DNA of 64,000 bases, taken from assembly GCF_023744375.2 (NCBI RefSeq), contig NZ_CP146284.1:2914001-2978000 (forward strand), read 5' to 3'. Source of the DNA: Parabacteroides sp. AD58. Lineage in GTDB: Bacteria > Bacteroidota > Bacteroidia > Bacteroidales > Tannerellaceae. The stretch's first letter is position 1. The number at the start of each line of letters is the position of its first letter. Made by a program: the position numbers and the translations under genes. Below the pieces are notes generated by a model. It worked only from the letters and a program-made list of their open reading frames with translations. It searched no databases and was not told the origin of the DNA. Positions 51,821-60,314 of this stretch are shown here, piece by piece.

Positions 51821-52579
51821 TTATTTTCCGGAAGCCAAAGCACTCCGCTTGCTCCGGTTAAAGCTCCGGTAAGCATCGTATTCGATTTCTACTTCGGGTT
51901 CTATCCATTCTTCCCGCTCTTCACAAACAAACTGGATATACTTAATGTTCAAGCCACGGTCCAGCCATTGCTGTTCGTAATAGGTCCGGATGGAGAGAAT
52001 CTCGTCGGCCTGTCCGCTGTGATACAAATCATCCGTCAGCACCTTGACCGGAAGATGATTGACTTTCGCCATCTCACAGGTATAAGTAAACATAAAGTTA
52101 CTGTCCGTTTTGAGGTGAATCAGGCCATCACCCGATAAGATTTCCCGGTATAACTTCATAAAGCGGGTAGAAGTCAGTCGTTTGTTTACCTTTTTCATCT
52201 GAGGATCAGGGAAGGTAATCCAGATTTCCGACACTTCGCCCGGAGCAAAGAAATGAGCAATCAGCTCGATGCTGGTCCGAAGGAAGGCCACATTCGTCAT
52301 GCCGCTTTCCAACGATTCCTTGGCACCACTCCACATACGGGCACCCTTAATATCTACTCCAATAAAGTTCTTCTCCGGGAACAACCGTCCGAGTCCGACC
52401 GTATATTCCCCTTTACCACATCCCAGTTCGAGTACGATCGGATGATCATTCTTGAAGAATTGCTCATTCCAATGCCCTTGCATCGGGAAACCCTGTTCCT
52501 TCAAAACACCGAACGGATATTGAAACACATGCGGATAACCCGCCATGTCATCGAATTTAGCTAATTTATTCTTTCCCAT
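51821..52579 (-). CDS. trmB: tRNA (guanine-N7-)-methyltransferase
   Basis: The 252-residue protein shows the class I methyltransferase SAM site [31 protein letters not shown] in parts, and the TrmB signatures [22 protein letters not shown] (here VSEIW) and [16 protein letters not shown]. It forms m7G46 in tRNA with S-adenosylmethionine. It lies downstream of the Mrp-like gene's opposite end: in the minus direction trmB comes first and mrp follows after about 60 bases. An unusual palindrome array lies upstream of its start, at 52706-52787. Confidence 0.95.
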   Translation of the reverse strand: MGKNKLAKFDDMAGYPHVFQYPFGVLKEQGFPMQGHWNEQFFKNDHPIVLELGCGKGEYTVGLGRLFPEKNFIGVDIKGARMWSGAKESLESGMTNVAFLRTSIELIAHFFAPGEVSEIWITFPDPQMKKVNKRLTSTRFMKLYREILSGDGLIHLKTDSNFMFTYTCEMAKVNHLPVKVLTDDLYHSGQADEILSIRTYYEQQWLDRGLNIKYIQFVCEEREEWIEPEVEIEYDAYRSFNRSKRSALASGK

Positions 52580-52705
52580 GTTGCAAAGATACTACTTTCC
52601 GATTCTTCAAGAAACGAAATCACAAGAAGATATAAGCATTTCAATAAAAGGTACAAAGTTACGACCCTGTTACGAAGTTATTTTTATATCCTTACTTTTT
52701 AATTG

Positions 52706-52787
52706 TTTGACAGAAGTCGTAAAGCTTTAGCATATTTGTCAAAAAGCTTTAGTACAGATATGGTAAAGCTTTATCACATCTGTCAAA
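52706..52787. promoter_or_regulatory. Symmetric operator-like array: three AAAGCTTTA palindromes at exact 22-bp spacing
   Basis: AAAGCTTTA occurs at 52721-52729, 52743-52751 and 52765-52773, an exact 22-bp period. The outer ends TTTGACAGA (52706-52714) and TCTGTCAAA (52779-52787) are inverted copies of each other, and the whole 82 bases are symmetric about the middle palindrome. It could bind a cooperative regulator or form a long hairpin. Confidence 0.65.
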
Positions 52788-52930
52788 AATATAATTTCTG
52801 GCGAAGAAAATGTCCATATCATACTATGTCAATATTCCGATGTACGTTGTTCGTTGCTTTTCGAGCTGGCTACTCTATTTTAAAATTCACAATTTAGCCA
52901 GACATTAACACGAATGTCACAGGCTTCTCG

Positions 52931-52938
52931 TATCTTTG
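52931..52938 (+). promoter_or_regulatory. -7 element of the surE-lpxB promoter
   Basis: TATCTTTG is a perfect Bacteroidetes -7 element. It lies 24 bases before the ATG at 52963 and so supports that start over the in-frame ATG at 52936. No clear -33 TTG. Confidence 0.6.
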
Positions 52939-52962
52939 TTCTCCGATAAACAGACACGTAAT

Positions 52963-53730
52963 ATGGAAAGAAACAACAGACCGTTGATACTGATCACAAA
53001 CGATGACGGATTCAGAGCGAAAGGAATCCGGGAACTGATCAAAGCCCTCAAAGATTTAGGAGAACTGGTAGTCATGGCTCCCGACGGACCCCGTTCGGGC
53101 ATGTCGAGTGCAATTACCTCGCTGGTTCCCATCAAATACAAGGTAGAATGGGAAGAACCGGGCGTAACGGTCTACAGTTGTACGGGCACACCGGTTGATT
53201 GTGTCAAATTAGCGATTAATGAAGTGCTGGACCGTGAGCCGGATTTGCTGGTTTCGGGAATTAACCACGGTGGAAATATGGCTATCTGTGTCAACTATTC
53301 CGGTACGATGGGAGCGGCTGCCGAAGGCTGTATCTTTGGAGTTCCTTCCTTGGGCGTTTCCTTATTGGATCACCGGGCTGATGCCGATTTCACGGAATGT
53401 TGCCGGCTGGGCCGGCTGACCGCTGAAAAGATCCTGGAGAAAGGACTTCCTCACGGGACGTACCTGAATCTGAATGTCCCGACAGACATCCCGGTCAAAG
53501 GACTGAGAATATGCCGTCAGGCAGATGGCCGTTGGGTGAAAGAATTCAAGCGGAGCGAGGATGCTTCCGGACAAACCGTCTTCTGGCTGACCGGTTATTT
53601 CCGGAATGACGACCAGCACGACGATAATGATGATAAATTGCTGAACGAAGGCTATGCTTCGCTCGTTCCCTGCAAGATTGACATAACCGACTATGCCTTT
53701 ATGCAGGAGCTGCAAACGTGGAACCTTTAA
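52963..53730 (+). CDS. surE: 5'/3'-nucleotidase SurE
   Basis: The 255-residue protein shows the SurE signatures: [15 protein letters not shown] with the metal-binding Asp pair, [28 protein letters not shown] and [13 protein letters not shown] with the Asn ligand, and [10 protein letters not shown]. SurE hydrolyses nucleoside monophosphates and short polyphosphates and is linked to stress survival. The gene is followed after 13 bases by lpxB and probably shares its transcript. The C-terminal end is slightly extended by a basic/acidic stretch ([11 protein letters not shown]). Confidence 0.94.
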   Translation: MERNNRPLILITNDDGFRAKGIRELIKALKDLGELVVMAPDGPRSGMSSAITSLVPIKYKVEWEEPGVTVYSCTGTPVDCVKLAINEVLDREPDLLVSGINHGGNMAICVNYSGTMGAAAEGCIFGVPSLGVSLLDHRADADFTECCRLGRLTAEKILEKGLPHGTYLNLNVPTDIPVKGLRICRQADGRWVKEFKRSEDASGQTVFWLTGYFRNDDQHDDNDDKLLNEGYASLVPCKIDITDYAFMQELQTWNL

Positions 53731-53743
53731 TGCCGTTTCTGCC

Positions 53744-54874
53744 ATGAAATATTATCTCATAGCCGGTGAAGCTTCGGGGGATTTGCACGCATCCAACCTG
53801 ATGCGTGCCATTCAGCATGCGGATCCGCAGGCTGATTTCCGTTTCTTGGGCGGAGATTTGATGAAACGGGTAGGAGGAACCTTGGTCAAACATTACCGGG
53901 AAATGGCGTTTATGGGTTTCATCCCTGTGCTCATGAACCTGCGTACCATACTCCGCAATATGCAGGTCTGCCGGGAAGACATCCGTCAGTACCGGCCGGA
54001 TGTCGTTATCCTGATTGACTATCCCGGTTTTAATCTGAAGATAGCCAAGTATGTGAAGACTGTTCTCCATATACCGGTACATTACTACATCTCACCGAAA
54101 ATATGGGCCTGGAAGCAATATCGCATCAAGGATTTCCGGAAATATGTAGATCATCTCTATTCCATCCTGCCCTTCGAACCGGCCTTTTTCCACCGGTTGA
54201 ATTACGAGGTAGATTATGTCGGTAATCCTTCCGTCGATTCCGTCTCGAATTATCAGATGAGAGAATCGGTCGGAAGATCTACGTTCTTCCGGATGAACCG
54301 ATTGGCCGACAAACCCATCTTGGCCCTGTTGGCCGGTAGCCGTAAACAGGAGATACGGGATAATCTGCCGGTGATGCTGCGGGTGGCCGCCCGTTTCCCG
54401 GAATATCAGCCGGTCATCGCCGGAGCTCCGGGAATTGATCCGGAATATTACCGGCAATATACTGATCCGTCTGTACAGATTCTGTTTCAGCAGACCTATC
54501 CGCTCTTGCAGCATAGCGACGTGGCTCTCGTTACATCCGGAACGGCTACGCTTGAGACAGCCCTGTTCCGCGTTCCGCAGGTGGTTTGCTACTACGTACC
54601 GGCCGGACGCCTCGCTACCTTTATTTTCAAGCATTTTTTCCATACGCCTTATATTTCGCTGGTCAATCTGATTGCCGGAAAAGAAGTCGTACAGGAACTC
54701 TTCGGTGAACGCTTCTCGGAAAAAAACATTACGACAGAATTAGGACGGATTGTATATAACAAGACCTATCGGGAAAAGATGTTGCAGCATTATGATGAGA
54801 TGATCCGGATTTTGGGAAAGCCGGGAGCCTCACGCCGGGCAGCCGAACTGATCGTCGGGCGACTGAATCATTAA
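53744..54874 (+). CDS. lpxB: Lipid-A-disaccharide synthase
   Basis: The 376-residue protein begins MKYYLIAGEASGDLHASNLM, the LpxB N-terminal motif. Further matches are FRFLGGDLM, MGFIPVLMNL, DYPGFNLKIAKYVK, YYISPKIWAWKQYR, LLAGSRKQEIRDNLPVM and TSGTATLETALFRVPQVVCY. LpxB joins UDP-diacylglucosamine and lipid X to form the lipid A disaccharide on the inner face of the cytoplasmic membrane. The start at 53744 follows surE closely and removes a poorly conserved 17-residue extension. Confidence 0.96.
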   Translation: MKYYLIAGEASGDLHASNLMRAIQHADPQADFRFLGGDLMKRVGGTLVKHYREMAFMGFIPVLMNLRTILRNMQVCREDIRQYRPDVVILIDYPGFNLKIAKYVKTVLHIPVHYYISPKIWAWKQYRIKDFRKYVDHLYSILPFEPAFFHRLNYEVDYVGNPSVDSVSNYQMRESVGRSTFFRMNRLADKPILALLAGSRKQEIRDNLPVMLRVAARFPEYQPVIAGAPGIDPEYYRQYTDPSVQILFQQTYPLLQHSDVALVTSGTATLETALFRVPQVVCYYVPAGRLATFIFKHFFHTPYISLVNLIAGKEVVQELFGERFSEKNITTELGRIVYNKTYREKMLQHYDEMIRILGKPGASRRAAELIVGRLNH

Positions 54875-54959
54875 CTTTTTTTACACCCGGTTATGCAGCG
54901 AATCAGCTGTGTGCTACATCTTTCATAATAGAAAATAAAATTTTAGGGAAAATACAATT

Positions 54960-55697
54960 ATGAAATTCTGGAAGTACACTTTGTTGATGTTGACGGCGAT
55001 GTTGAGTCTGTTCGGATTCAGTGCCTGTCAGGACGATGATGATTATTCATTGGATAAATTTGCGATTGAAATCATGACGGTAGTACCTGACGGAAGTACG
55101 TACTATCTGCGTCGGGATAATGGCGAAAAGCTATGGCCGTTTGCTACCAATTGTCCGGGCTATAATTTCTCGAAAACGAGAGCTCAGGTCAATTATACCA
55201 TGTTGTCTGATTCCATTCCGGGCTTCAGTCACGGAATAAAGATAAACTGGATAGAAAATATCCTGACTAAAAATATCTCACCTTACCTGGTCGCAGAAAA
55301 TGATTCCGTTTATGGGACAGATCCGGTAGAAATGTTGGCGATGGCGATCGGAGACGGTTACCTGAACATCCGTTTTGCTGCCAATTTCGGCAATACAGGC
55401 ATTAAACACCTGATCAGTCTGATACCGACTCAGGCAGATAACAGTGATCCTTATACATTGGAATTCCGCCACCAGGCATACGGGGATGGCGCTTTATATG
55501 CAGCCGAAGGACTGGTGGCCTTTGACCTTTCATCGTTGCCCGACACGGGAGGAAAAACGGTGGATCTGGTGATTAATGTGAATACGTTCGATGGTGAACA
55601 GTCATACAAGCTGGCTTATAATTCAGATCCGGCCAGTATGTATTCAGAACCGGAAGAAGTTATTTCATCTGATGACATCAGTAAAAGCATTCATTGA
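54960..55697 (+). CDS. NigD-like lipoprotein
   Basis: The 245-residue protein has a lipobox in FGFSACQD (Cys near residue 23) followed by an acidic DDDDYS stretch. The next part contains the NigD-type pattern (KLWPFATNCPGYNF and RAQVNYTMLSDSIPGFSHGIKI in parts), with a beta-rich C-terminal domain. NigD-like proteins are cell-surface or periplasmic lipoproteins of Bacteroidales with unknown function; the name comes from a bacteriocin-immunity neighbour. It stands alone, ended by a good terminator at 55742. Confidence 0.82.
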   Translation: MKFWKYTLLMLTAMLSLFGFSACQDDDDYSLDKFAIEIMTVVPDGSTYYLRRDNGEKLWPFATNCPGYNFSKTRAQVNYTMLSDSIPGFSHGIKINWIENILTKNISPYLVAENDSVYGTDPVEMLAMAIGDGYLNIRFAANFGNTGIKHLISLIPTQADNSDPYTLEFRHQAYGDGALYAAEGLVAFDLSSLPDTGGKTVDLVINVNTFDGEQSYKLAYNSDPASMYSEPEEVISSDDISKSIH

Positions 55698-55741
55698 TAT
55701 ATAACCTTCCCACATAACTTTTTTATCATTTATTAGTTCTG

Positions 55742-55775
55742 GCGCAAGACATCGTGAGATCTCTTGCGCTTTTTT
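55742..55775 (+). terminator. Rho-independent terminator after the NigD-like gene
   Basis: An 8-bp perfect stem GCGCAAGA/TCTTGCGC (55742-55749 with 55762-55769) is followed by six T. It slightly overlaps the end of the convergent epimerase gene. Confidence 0.85.
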
Positions 55776-56790
55776 ATAGCCAGCCGTTTTCCTTGTACCA
55801 GCGGATACTTTCTTCCAATCCTTTCCGAAGCGGATATTCCGCCTGGAATCCCAAGTCGTGCTGCAATGGCGTAATGTCACAAATCCAGTTCCGCTGCTTT
55901 AATATCTGGTATTTGTCGCTGTTCAGTGTCATGCTTTTATGGAACAGTCGTCCGATTCTTTCCGACACAATACAGGCGGCATGCACTACGGGTAACGGAA
56001 CCCGGGCATGCAAGACATGCTTTTTCTGCAGCAGTTCCTGGATCAGCCGGGCAAATGAAGCATCGGTATGTATGTCGCCATCTGCTACAAAATATTCCCG
56101 GTTCAAGATCTCTTCTTTCTCAAGAGCCGATAAAGCAACCCGGGCCAGATCTTTCACATAAATAAACGTAATGCGTTGTGGAACTTTTCCTACAGCCAAA
56201 TCCAACCCTTGCTGAACGCTTTTGATTTCCAGGAAATAATCTTTCTCTCCCGGACCATAGACACCTGTCGGACGCAGAATCACATAGGGAAAAGCAGTCT
56301 GCTTCCGCAGATAATTCTCGGCCAGTAATTTACTTTTTCCGTAGTCTGTATTCGGCGTCTGCGGGTCACTCAGTTTAATCGGGGAGAAACCGGTCTCGTC
56401 TCCAATACCATAACTGCTGAGACTGCTCATCAGCAGGAACTTCTGTGGTGAGCAATGACGGGCCAGCGCGCCGATAAAGCGACGTGTATTCTCGGCATTT
56501 ACTTCGTAGAAAAGAGCCTTGTCAGTCGTTTTGGTCAGTCCCGCATTATGGATGACATAGCGCCAGCCTCCATGTTCCTGAGCAAAGGCTTCCAGCTGCT
56601 TGTCCAATGCCTGTTCGTGTGCATAATCCAGGTCGATAAAACGGATCCGTTCATCCTGCAGATGCTGCCGGCTGCTATGTGCCCGGACTCCAGCCCAGAC
56701 TTCATAGCCCCGTTTCAACGCTTCTTCCACTAAAAAGCCTCCGATAAAACCGCTGGCTCCCGTAATCAATATCTTATCAGCTCGTTTCAT
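55774..56790 (-). CDS. NAD-dependent epimerase/dehydratase (extended SDR)
   Basis: The 338-residue protein starts with ILITGASGFIGGFLVEEALKRGYEVWAGVR in parts (GxxGxxG NAD site), and has the Tyr-x3-Lys catalytic pair in TDYGKSKLLAEN, followed by VILRPTGVYGPGEKDYF. It is an atypical extended SDR acting on a sugar nucleotide or a sterol/hopanoid-like substrate; the exact substrate is not evident. Its start overlaps the 3' end of the small PLDc_N gene by four bases. It appears to be the last gene of the znuA-znuC-PLDc_N unit. Confidence 0.88.
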   Translation of the reverse strand: MKRADKILITGASGFIGGFLVEEALKRGYEVWAGVRAHSSRQHLQDERIRFIDLDYAHEQALDKQLEAFAQEHGGWRYVIHNAGLTKTTDKALFYEVNAENTRRFIGALARHCSPQKFLLMSSLSSYGIGDETGFSPIKLSDPQTPNTDYGKSKLLAENYLRKQTAFPYVILRPTGVYGPGEKDYFLEIKSVQQGLDLAVGKVPQRITFIYVKDLARVALSALEKEEILNREYFVADGDIHTDASFARLIQELLQKKHVLHARVPLPVVHAACIVSERIGRLFHKSMTLNSDKYQILKQRNWICDITPLQHDLGFQAEYPLRKGLEESIRWYKENGWL

Positions 56791-56999
56791 TCTTCGTTAT
56801 TCCTCATATAAAAAACATAATAATACCACAGCAGACCTACCCAGTTCAGGACGACAATCGTCAGCATCCAGAGTAACTTCTGCTTCCGGTCGATAAACGG
56901 ATTCTGGGAGACGGCCTTGCAACCGAACAGAATGACGGCAATACCGGCTATCATACCTAATTCCGGGATTCCGATAAAAGCTAAAACGGATGAGTACAT
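56787..56999 (-). CDS. Small membrane protein with phospholipase D-nuclease N-terminal (PLDc_N) domain
   Basis: The 70-residue protein has two membrane helices: IGIPELGMIAGIAVILFG and LLWMLTIVVLNWVGLLWYYYVF. The second, with W-x-x-x-x-V-x-x-N-W-x-G, matches the PLDc_N pattern, in which this domain stands alone. The function of such stand-alone proteins is unknown. It lies 3 bases after the ZnuC-type gene and overlaps the epimerase by four bases, so it is clearly part of the same transcript. Confidence 0.75.
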   Translation of the reverse strand: MYSSVLAFIGIPELGMIAGIAVILFGCKAVSQNPFIDRKQKLLWMLTIVVLNWVGLLWYYYVFYMRNNEE

Positions 57000-57002
57000 G
57001 GT

Positions 57003-57770
57003 TCAATCGGTTGTATGTTCATGATTCTTCAATACACGATGAGGCAGATTTCCATGGCCGATCAGTTCGATCGGGCAGGCATATTGTTTATCCAGCCACT
57101 CCGATGAGATATTTGATCCTGCATGATAATGCAGAGATTCATTCACACAGGCGATATTCTTCACCATGGAAAGCACCGTGCCGATATCGTGCGATACCAG
57201 GACAATGGCACTCTCGCGGTTGATTTCTTCGAGCAGTGGATAGAATTTCGATTCAAACCGTTTGTCTACATACGAATTCGGCTCATCTAAGATCAGAACC
57301 TGCGGACGCGATACGATGGAACGCCCGAGCAGGACACGCTGTAACTGTCCGCCGGAAAGTTCGGCTATCGAATGCTTCTGCACGTCTTTCAGTCCCATCT
57401 GTACGATGACCTCTTCAATCCGTTCCCGTTGTGCCGCTGTATAAGACCGGAACAGGGGCTTTTCCGAGGCTAATCCGGAAGCCACCACTTCCTGTACGGA
57501 GATTGGGAATTTCCGGTCGATATTGCTCATCTGGGGCAGATAGCCGATCTTGATGCCATCAGCAGGTTGGCCCTGGTGATAAAAACGGATATCTCCGGCT
57601 TTCGGAGGCAGCAAACCCAAGATGACTTTCAGCAGCGTGGTCTTTCCGCCACCGTTCGGTCCGATGATTCCTAAGAAATCATGATCCCAGACCGTCAACG
57701 AAACATCCTTCAAGACGATTTTCCGGTCATAACCGGCTGTTACCTGTGTCAATTCAATCAGCTTGTCCAT
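57003..57770 (-). CDS. Metal ABC transporter ATP-binding protein (ZnuC/MntB type)
   Basis: The 255-residue ATPase has Walker A IIGPNGGGKTTLLK, the Q-loop in IGYLPQMSNIDRKFPISV (typical of metal transporters), signature ELSGGQLQRVLLGRSI, Walker B VLILDEPNSYVD and switch VLVSHDIGTV. It overlaps the binding-protein gene by 17 bases and so belongs with it. No permease gene (ZnuB type) follows or precedes. That is unusual, because the ATPase cannot work without one; it must be encoded elsewhere or lost. Confidence 0.92.
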   Translation of the reverse strand: MDKLIELTQVTAGYDRKIVLKDVSLTVWDHDFLGIIGPNGGGKTTLLKVILGLLPPKAGDIRFYHQGQPADGIKIGYLPQMSNIDRKFPISVQEVVASGLASEKPLFRSYTAAQRERIEEVIVQMGLKDVQKHSIAELSGGQLQRVLLGRSIVSRPQVLILDEPNSYVDKRFESKFYPLLEEINRESAIVLVSHDIGTVLSMVKNIACVNESLHYHAGSNISSEWLDKQYACPIELIGHGNLPHRVLKNHEHTTD

Positions 57771-58650
57771 CTTTTCCTGCCAATATAGTTGCCAAACGAA
57801 TCATTTCATCATGCCAGTTATAACTCAGCGGATTGATTTTTACCAGTCGGCATCCGGTCTCTTTCGCTATCAGTTCGGCATTCTTCTGGTCAAATTCCTG
57901 CTGCACAAAGACGACCTTCGCTTTCGACTGGGCAGCGGTCTCGATCAATCGCTTCAGCTGTGCCGGCGACGGCTCTTTACCGTCCAGTTCGATACAAAGC
58001 TGCTGCAATCCGAACTCACGGGCAAAATAGGTCAGCGTCGGATGATAGATAATAAAAGCCGAACCCGCCAACGGCTGCAACAGCCGCTTCATTTCAACCG
58101 CTGTACTGTCTATTTCTCCGATCAGGCGCTGATAACCGGCCTGGTAAGTTTCCTGGTTTTCCGGGTCAAGTTTGACTAAAGCCTGACAGGTGTTCTGGGC
58201 AATCACCTTAGCGCCGGAAATAGAAGTCCAGATATGAGGATCGACCGACCCGTGATGGTGGTGATGCGCTTCCTCTCCCTCATGCTCTTCTTCCTGGTTC
58301 TTGATCAGTTCCATTCCTTCCGAAAGGTCAAAGACGCGCATATCCGGATTCTGGCTTTGCAGATTTTTCATCCAGGCCTGTTCAAACCCGATTTCTCCGA
58401 TACGGAAATAAGCCTGGCTCCGGCTGATCTGAACCATCTGCTGAGGTGTCGGATCGTATGTTTCCGGGCTTTGTCCGGCAGGTGTTACACAATAAACCTG
58501 AAACAGGTCTCCGGCTATCTTTTCTACAAAATACCGCTGCGGCTCGATGGTGACAGAGATCATCCGTGTTCCTCCCTCTTTCTTCCCCTGGCAGGCCGAC
58601 AGGCCGACGATGGCCAACAGCAAGCATATCCAATAAGGTATCCTCTTCAT
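57754..58650 (-). CDS. Metal ABC transporter substrate-binding lipoprotein (ZnuA type)
   Basis: The 298-residue protein has a lipobox in IVGLSACQG, the cluster 9 binding-protein fold start (VTIEPQRYFVEKIAGD), a His- and Glu-rich loop at about residues 115-130 (EEEHEGEEAHHHHHG), and metal-ligand His residues in VDPHIWTS and IYHPTLTYFAREF. The His-rich loop favours zinc over manganese. It would catch zinc in the periplasm and pass it to the permease. Its start is the upstream end of the znuA-znuC-PLDc_N-epimerase unit. No metal-responsive (Fur/Zur-type) box was clearly seen in the 300-base leader. Confidence 0.92.
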   Translation of the reverse strand: MKRIPYWICLLLAIVGLSACQGKKEGGTRMISVTIEPQRYFVEKIAGDLFQVYCVTPAGQSPETYDPTPQQMVQISRSQAYFRIGEIGFEQAWMKNLQSQNPDMRVFDLSEGMELIKNQEEEHEGEEAHHHHHGSVDPHIWTSISGAKVIAQNTCQALVKLDPENQETYQAGYQRLIGEIDSTAVEMKRLLQPLAGSAFIIYHPTLTYFAREFGLQQLCIELDGKEPSPAQLKRLIETAAQSKAKVVFVQQEFDQKNAELIAKETGCRLVKINPLSYNWHDEMIRLATILAGKDGQAD

Positions 58651-58966
58651 AAATAAATATTTTTGGCAAAGATAGGAATTTTATTCTTTGGGTTTGGCGT
58701 GAAGGTGGCAAAAGGTCGCTCGCCTGTTAAAAATACAAAAATATGAATTTATATAGGGTTACAAGTTATGTATCCTTTTTCTAATTTTGCAGCGAAAATA
58801 AAGAACGGCACAAAGCGTTATGATTAATTTTATTTCTATTTCAATCCGTTATAAGAACAAGATCCATGATTTCCATTCATGGGGTGCTGCCGCTTTGATT
58901 TAGTCGTTGTCCTTCCTTTTATCTTTTTATTTTCAATTAATCGTATCATCTTAATCCATTTTGTTT
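58651..58966. other. Divergent intergenic region of znuA and the efflux operon
   Basis: It contains the plus-strand -7 element at 58782-58789 and, in the leader of the efflux operon, a 27-codon open frame (58820-58903, starting MINFISISIRYKN) that could be a leader peptide. A small hairpin CCATGA/TCATGG lies within it. Nothing else stands out. Confidence 0.5.
58782..58789 (+). promoter_or_regulatory. -7 element of the efflux operon
   Basis: TAATTTTG fits TAnnTTTG exactly. It gives a leader of about 170 bases before the TolC-type gene at 58967. No TTG at -33; the corresponding place reads TTAC. Confidence 0.5.
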
Positions 58967-60277
58967 ATGAGCAATCTCAAGACGCTCATAGTGCTTTGTT
59001 GTACGGCACTATGTAGCCATGGCCTGCGTGCCCAGCAGCGAGTGATGGGTATCGAAGAGCTGTTCCGTCTGGCCGATGAAAACAGCCAGAGTATTCAAAC
59101 GTATAAGACCGGGAAAGAAGTAGCCGACGAGGCCCTGAAAGTAGCCAAAGCCCAACGGCTGCCGGATATCAATGCTTCTTTATCGGCCAGTTACTGGGGC
59201 GACGGCAAGTTATGGGACCGCGATTTCAGTCATCCTACGTCGATCGACATGCCGCATTTCGGCAATAACTTTGCCCTCGAAGCGGAACAGGTCGTTTATG
59301 CCGGTGGAGCCATCACCAGTGGTATCAAGTTGGCTGAGTTAGGAAAACAGATGGCCGATTTGTCCTGGCAGAAGAACCGTCAGGAAATCCGTTTCCTGCT
59401 GACCGGCTATTATCTGAACTTATACAAGCTGCATAATCAGATTCAGGTCTTGCAGAAGAATCTGGAACTGACGGAAGAGGTGATCGCCAACATGAAAGCC
59501 CGCTGCGAACAAGGTACCGCCTTGGAAAATGACATCACCCGTTATGAACTGCAACGGGAAACCCTGAAGTTGCAACGGACGCAGGTGGAAGATGCCTGCC
59601 GTATCATGAACCACCAGCTGGTAACAACCCTACATCTGCCGGAAGAGACAATTCTGATTCCGGATACCACCTTGCTCGACCAGCAAATCCGGACATTAGC
59701 TGAAGAAGACTGGCAGAAGATGGCGGCACAGTCTAATCTGGACCTGCAACAGGCACAGGTGGATATTCGCATGAATGAGGCCAAAGTCAAACTGGAACGC
59801 TCGGAACGTCTGCCTAAAATAGCCGTAGTCGCTGCCGAACATCTTGACGGACCGATTACCATTGAAGTCCCGGTACTGGACAATAACTTCAATTACTGGT
59901 ATGTGGGCATTGGCATCAAATACAATATTTCTTCCCTGTTCAAGAACAACCGTAAGCTCAAACAGGCCCGGCTGAATGTCCGTAAGGCTGAAGAGACGCA
60001 CCGTCTGGCTCAGGAACAGGTGGAAAACGCGGTGCAGGCGGCCTATGTCAATTTCCTCACGTCGTTTACCGACTTGCATACGCAGATGAAGAATGTGGAG
60101 CTGGCCGACCAGAACTACCAGGTCACGAACAACCGGTACGAAAACGAACTGGCTTTGCTGACCGATATGCTTGATGCCAGCAGCACCAAGCTCAGCGCCG
60201 ACCTGAATCTGGTCAATGCCCGCATCAATGTGGTTTATAACTTCTACAAGATGAAGTATGTGACGCATACCTTATAA
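58967..60277 (+). CDS. TolC-family outer-membrane efflux protein
   Basis: The 436-residue protein has a signal peptide (MSNLKTLIVLCCTALCSHGL), then the two-repeat TolC layout of long coiled helices: EELFRLADENSQSIQTYKTG, ALKVAKAQRLPDINASLSASYWGD in parts, and the second repeat from VDIRMNEAKVKLERSERLPKIAVV (in parts). The last part is NELALLTDMLDASSTKLSADLNLVNARI in parts. It should form the outer-membrane tunnel of the following HlyD/MFS pump. The start at 58967 (ATG) is preferred to a TTG six bases upstream. Confidence 0.92.
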   Translation: MSNLKTLIVLCCTALCSHGLRAQQRVMGIEELFRLADENSQSIQTYKTGKEVADEALKVAKAQRLPDINASLSASYWGDGKLWDRDFSHPTSIDMPHFGNNFALEAEQVVYAGGAITSGIKLAELGKQMADLSWQKNRQEIRFLLTGYYLNLYKLHNQIQVLQKNLELTEEVIANMKARCEQGTALENDITRYELQRETLKLQRTQVEDACRIMNHQLVTTLHLPEETILIPDTTLLDQQIRTLAEEDWQKMAAQSNLDLQQAQVDIRMNEAKVKLERSERLPKIAVVAAEHLDGPITIEVPVLDNNFNYWYVGIGIKYNISSLFKNNRKLKQARLNVRKAEETHRLAQEQVENAVQAAYVNFLTSFTDLHTQMKNVELADQNYQVTNNRYENELALLTDMLDASSTKLSADLNLVNARINVVYNFYKMKYVTHTL

Positions 60278-60314
60278 TATCCGATTACTAACATAAAGAC
60301 TAACAACAAGAATT

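Larger units (their letters stand above)
52580..52962. other. Divergent intergenic region of trmB and surE
   Basis: This 380-base region contains the symmetric AAAGCTTTA array (52706-52787) and the surE -7 element (52931-52938). The small open frames crossing it look random. No gene supported. Confidence 0.6.

Noticed and set aside
52720..52787. Mini CRISPR array
   Set aside because: The repeat (AAAGCTTTA) is far too short, the spacers are about 13 bases and the whole is symmetric. No cas genes are nearby.
52703..52897. Open frame of 64 codons between trmB and surE
   Set aside because: It runs through the palindrome array, and its composition reflects the repeats. No promoter or homologue is evident.
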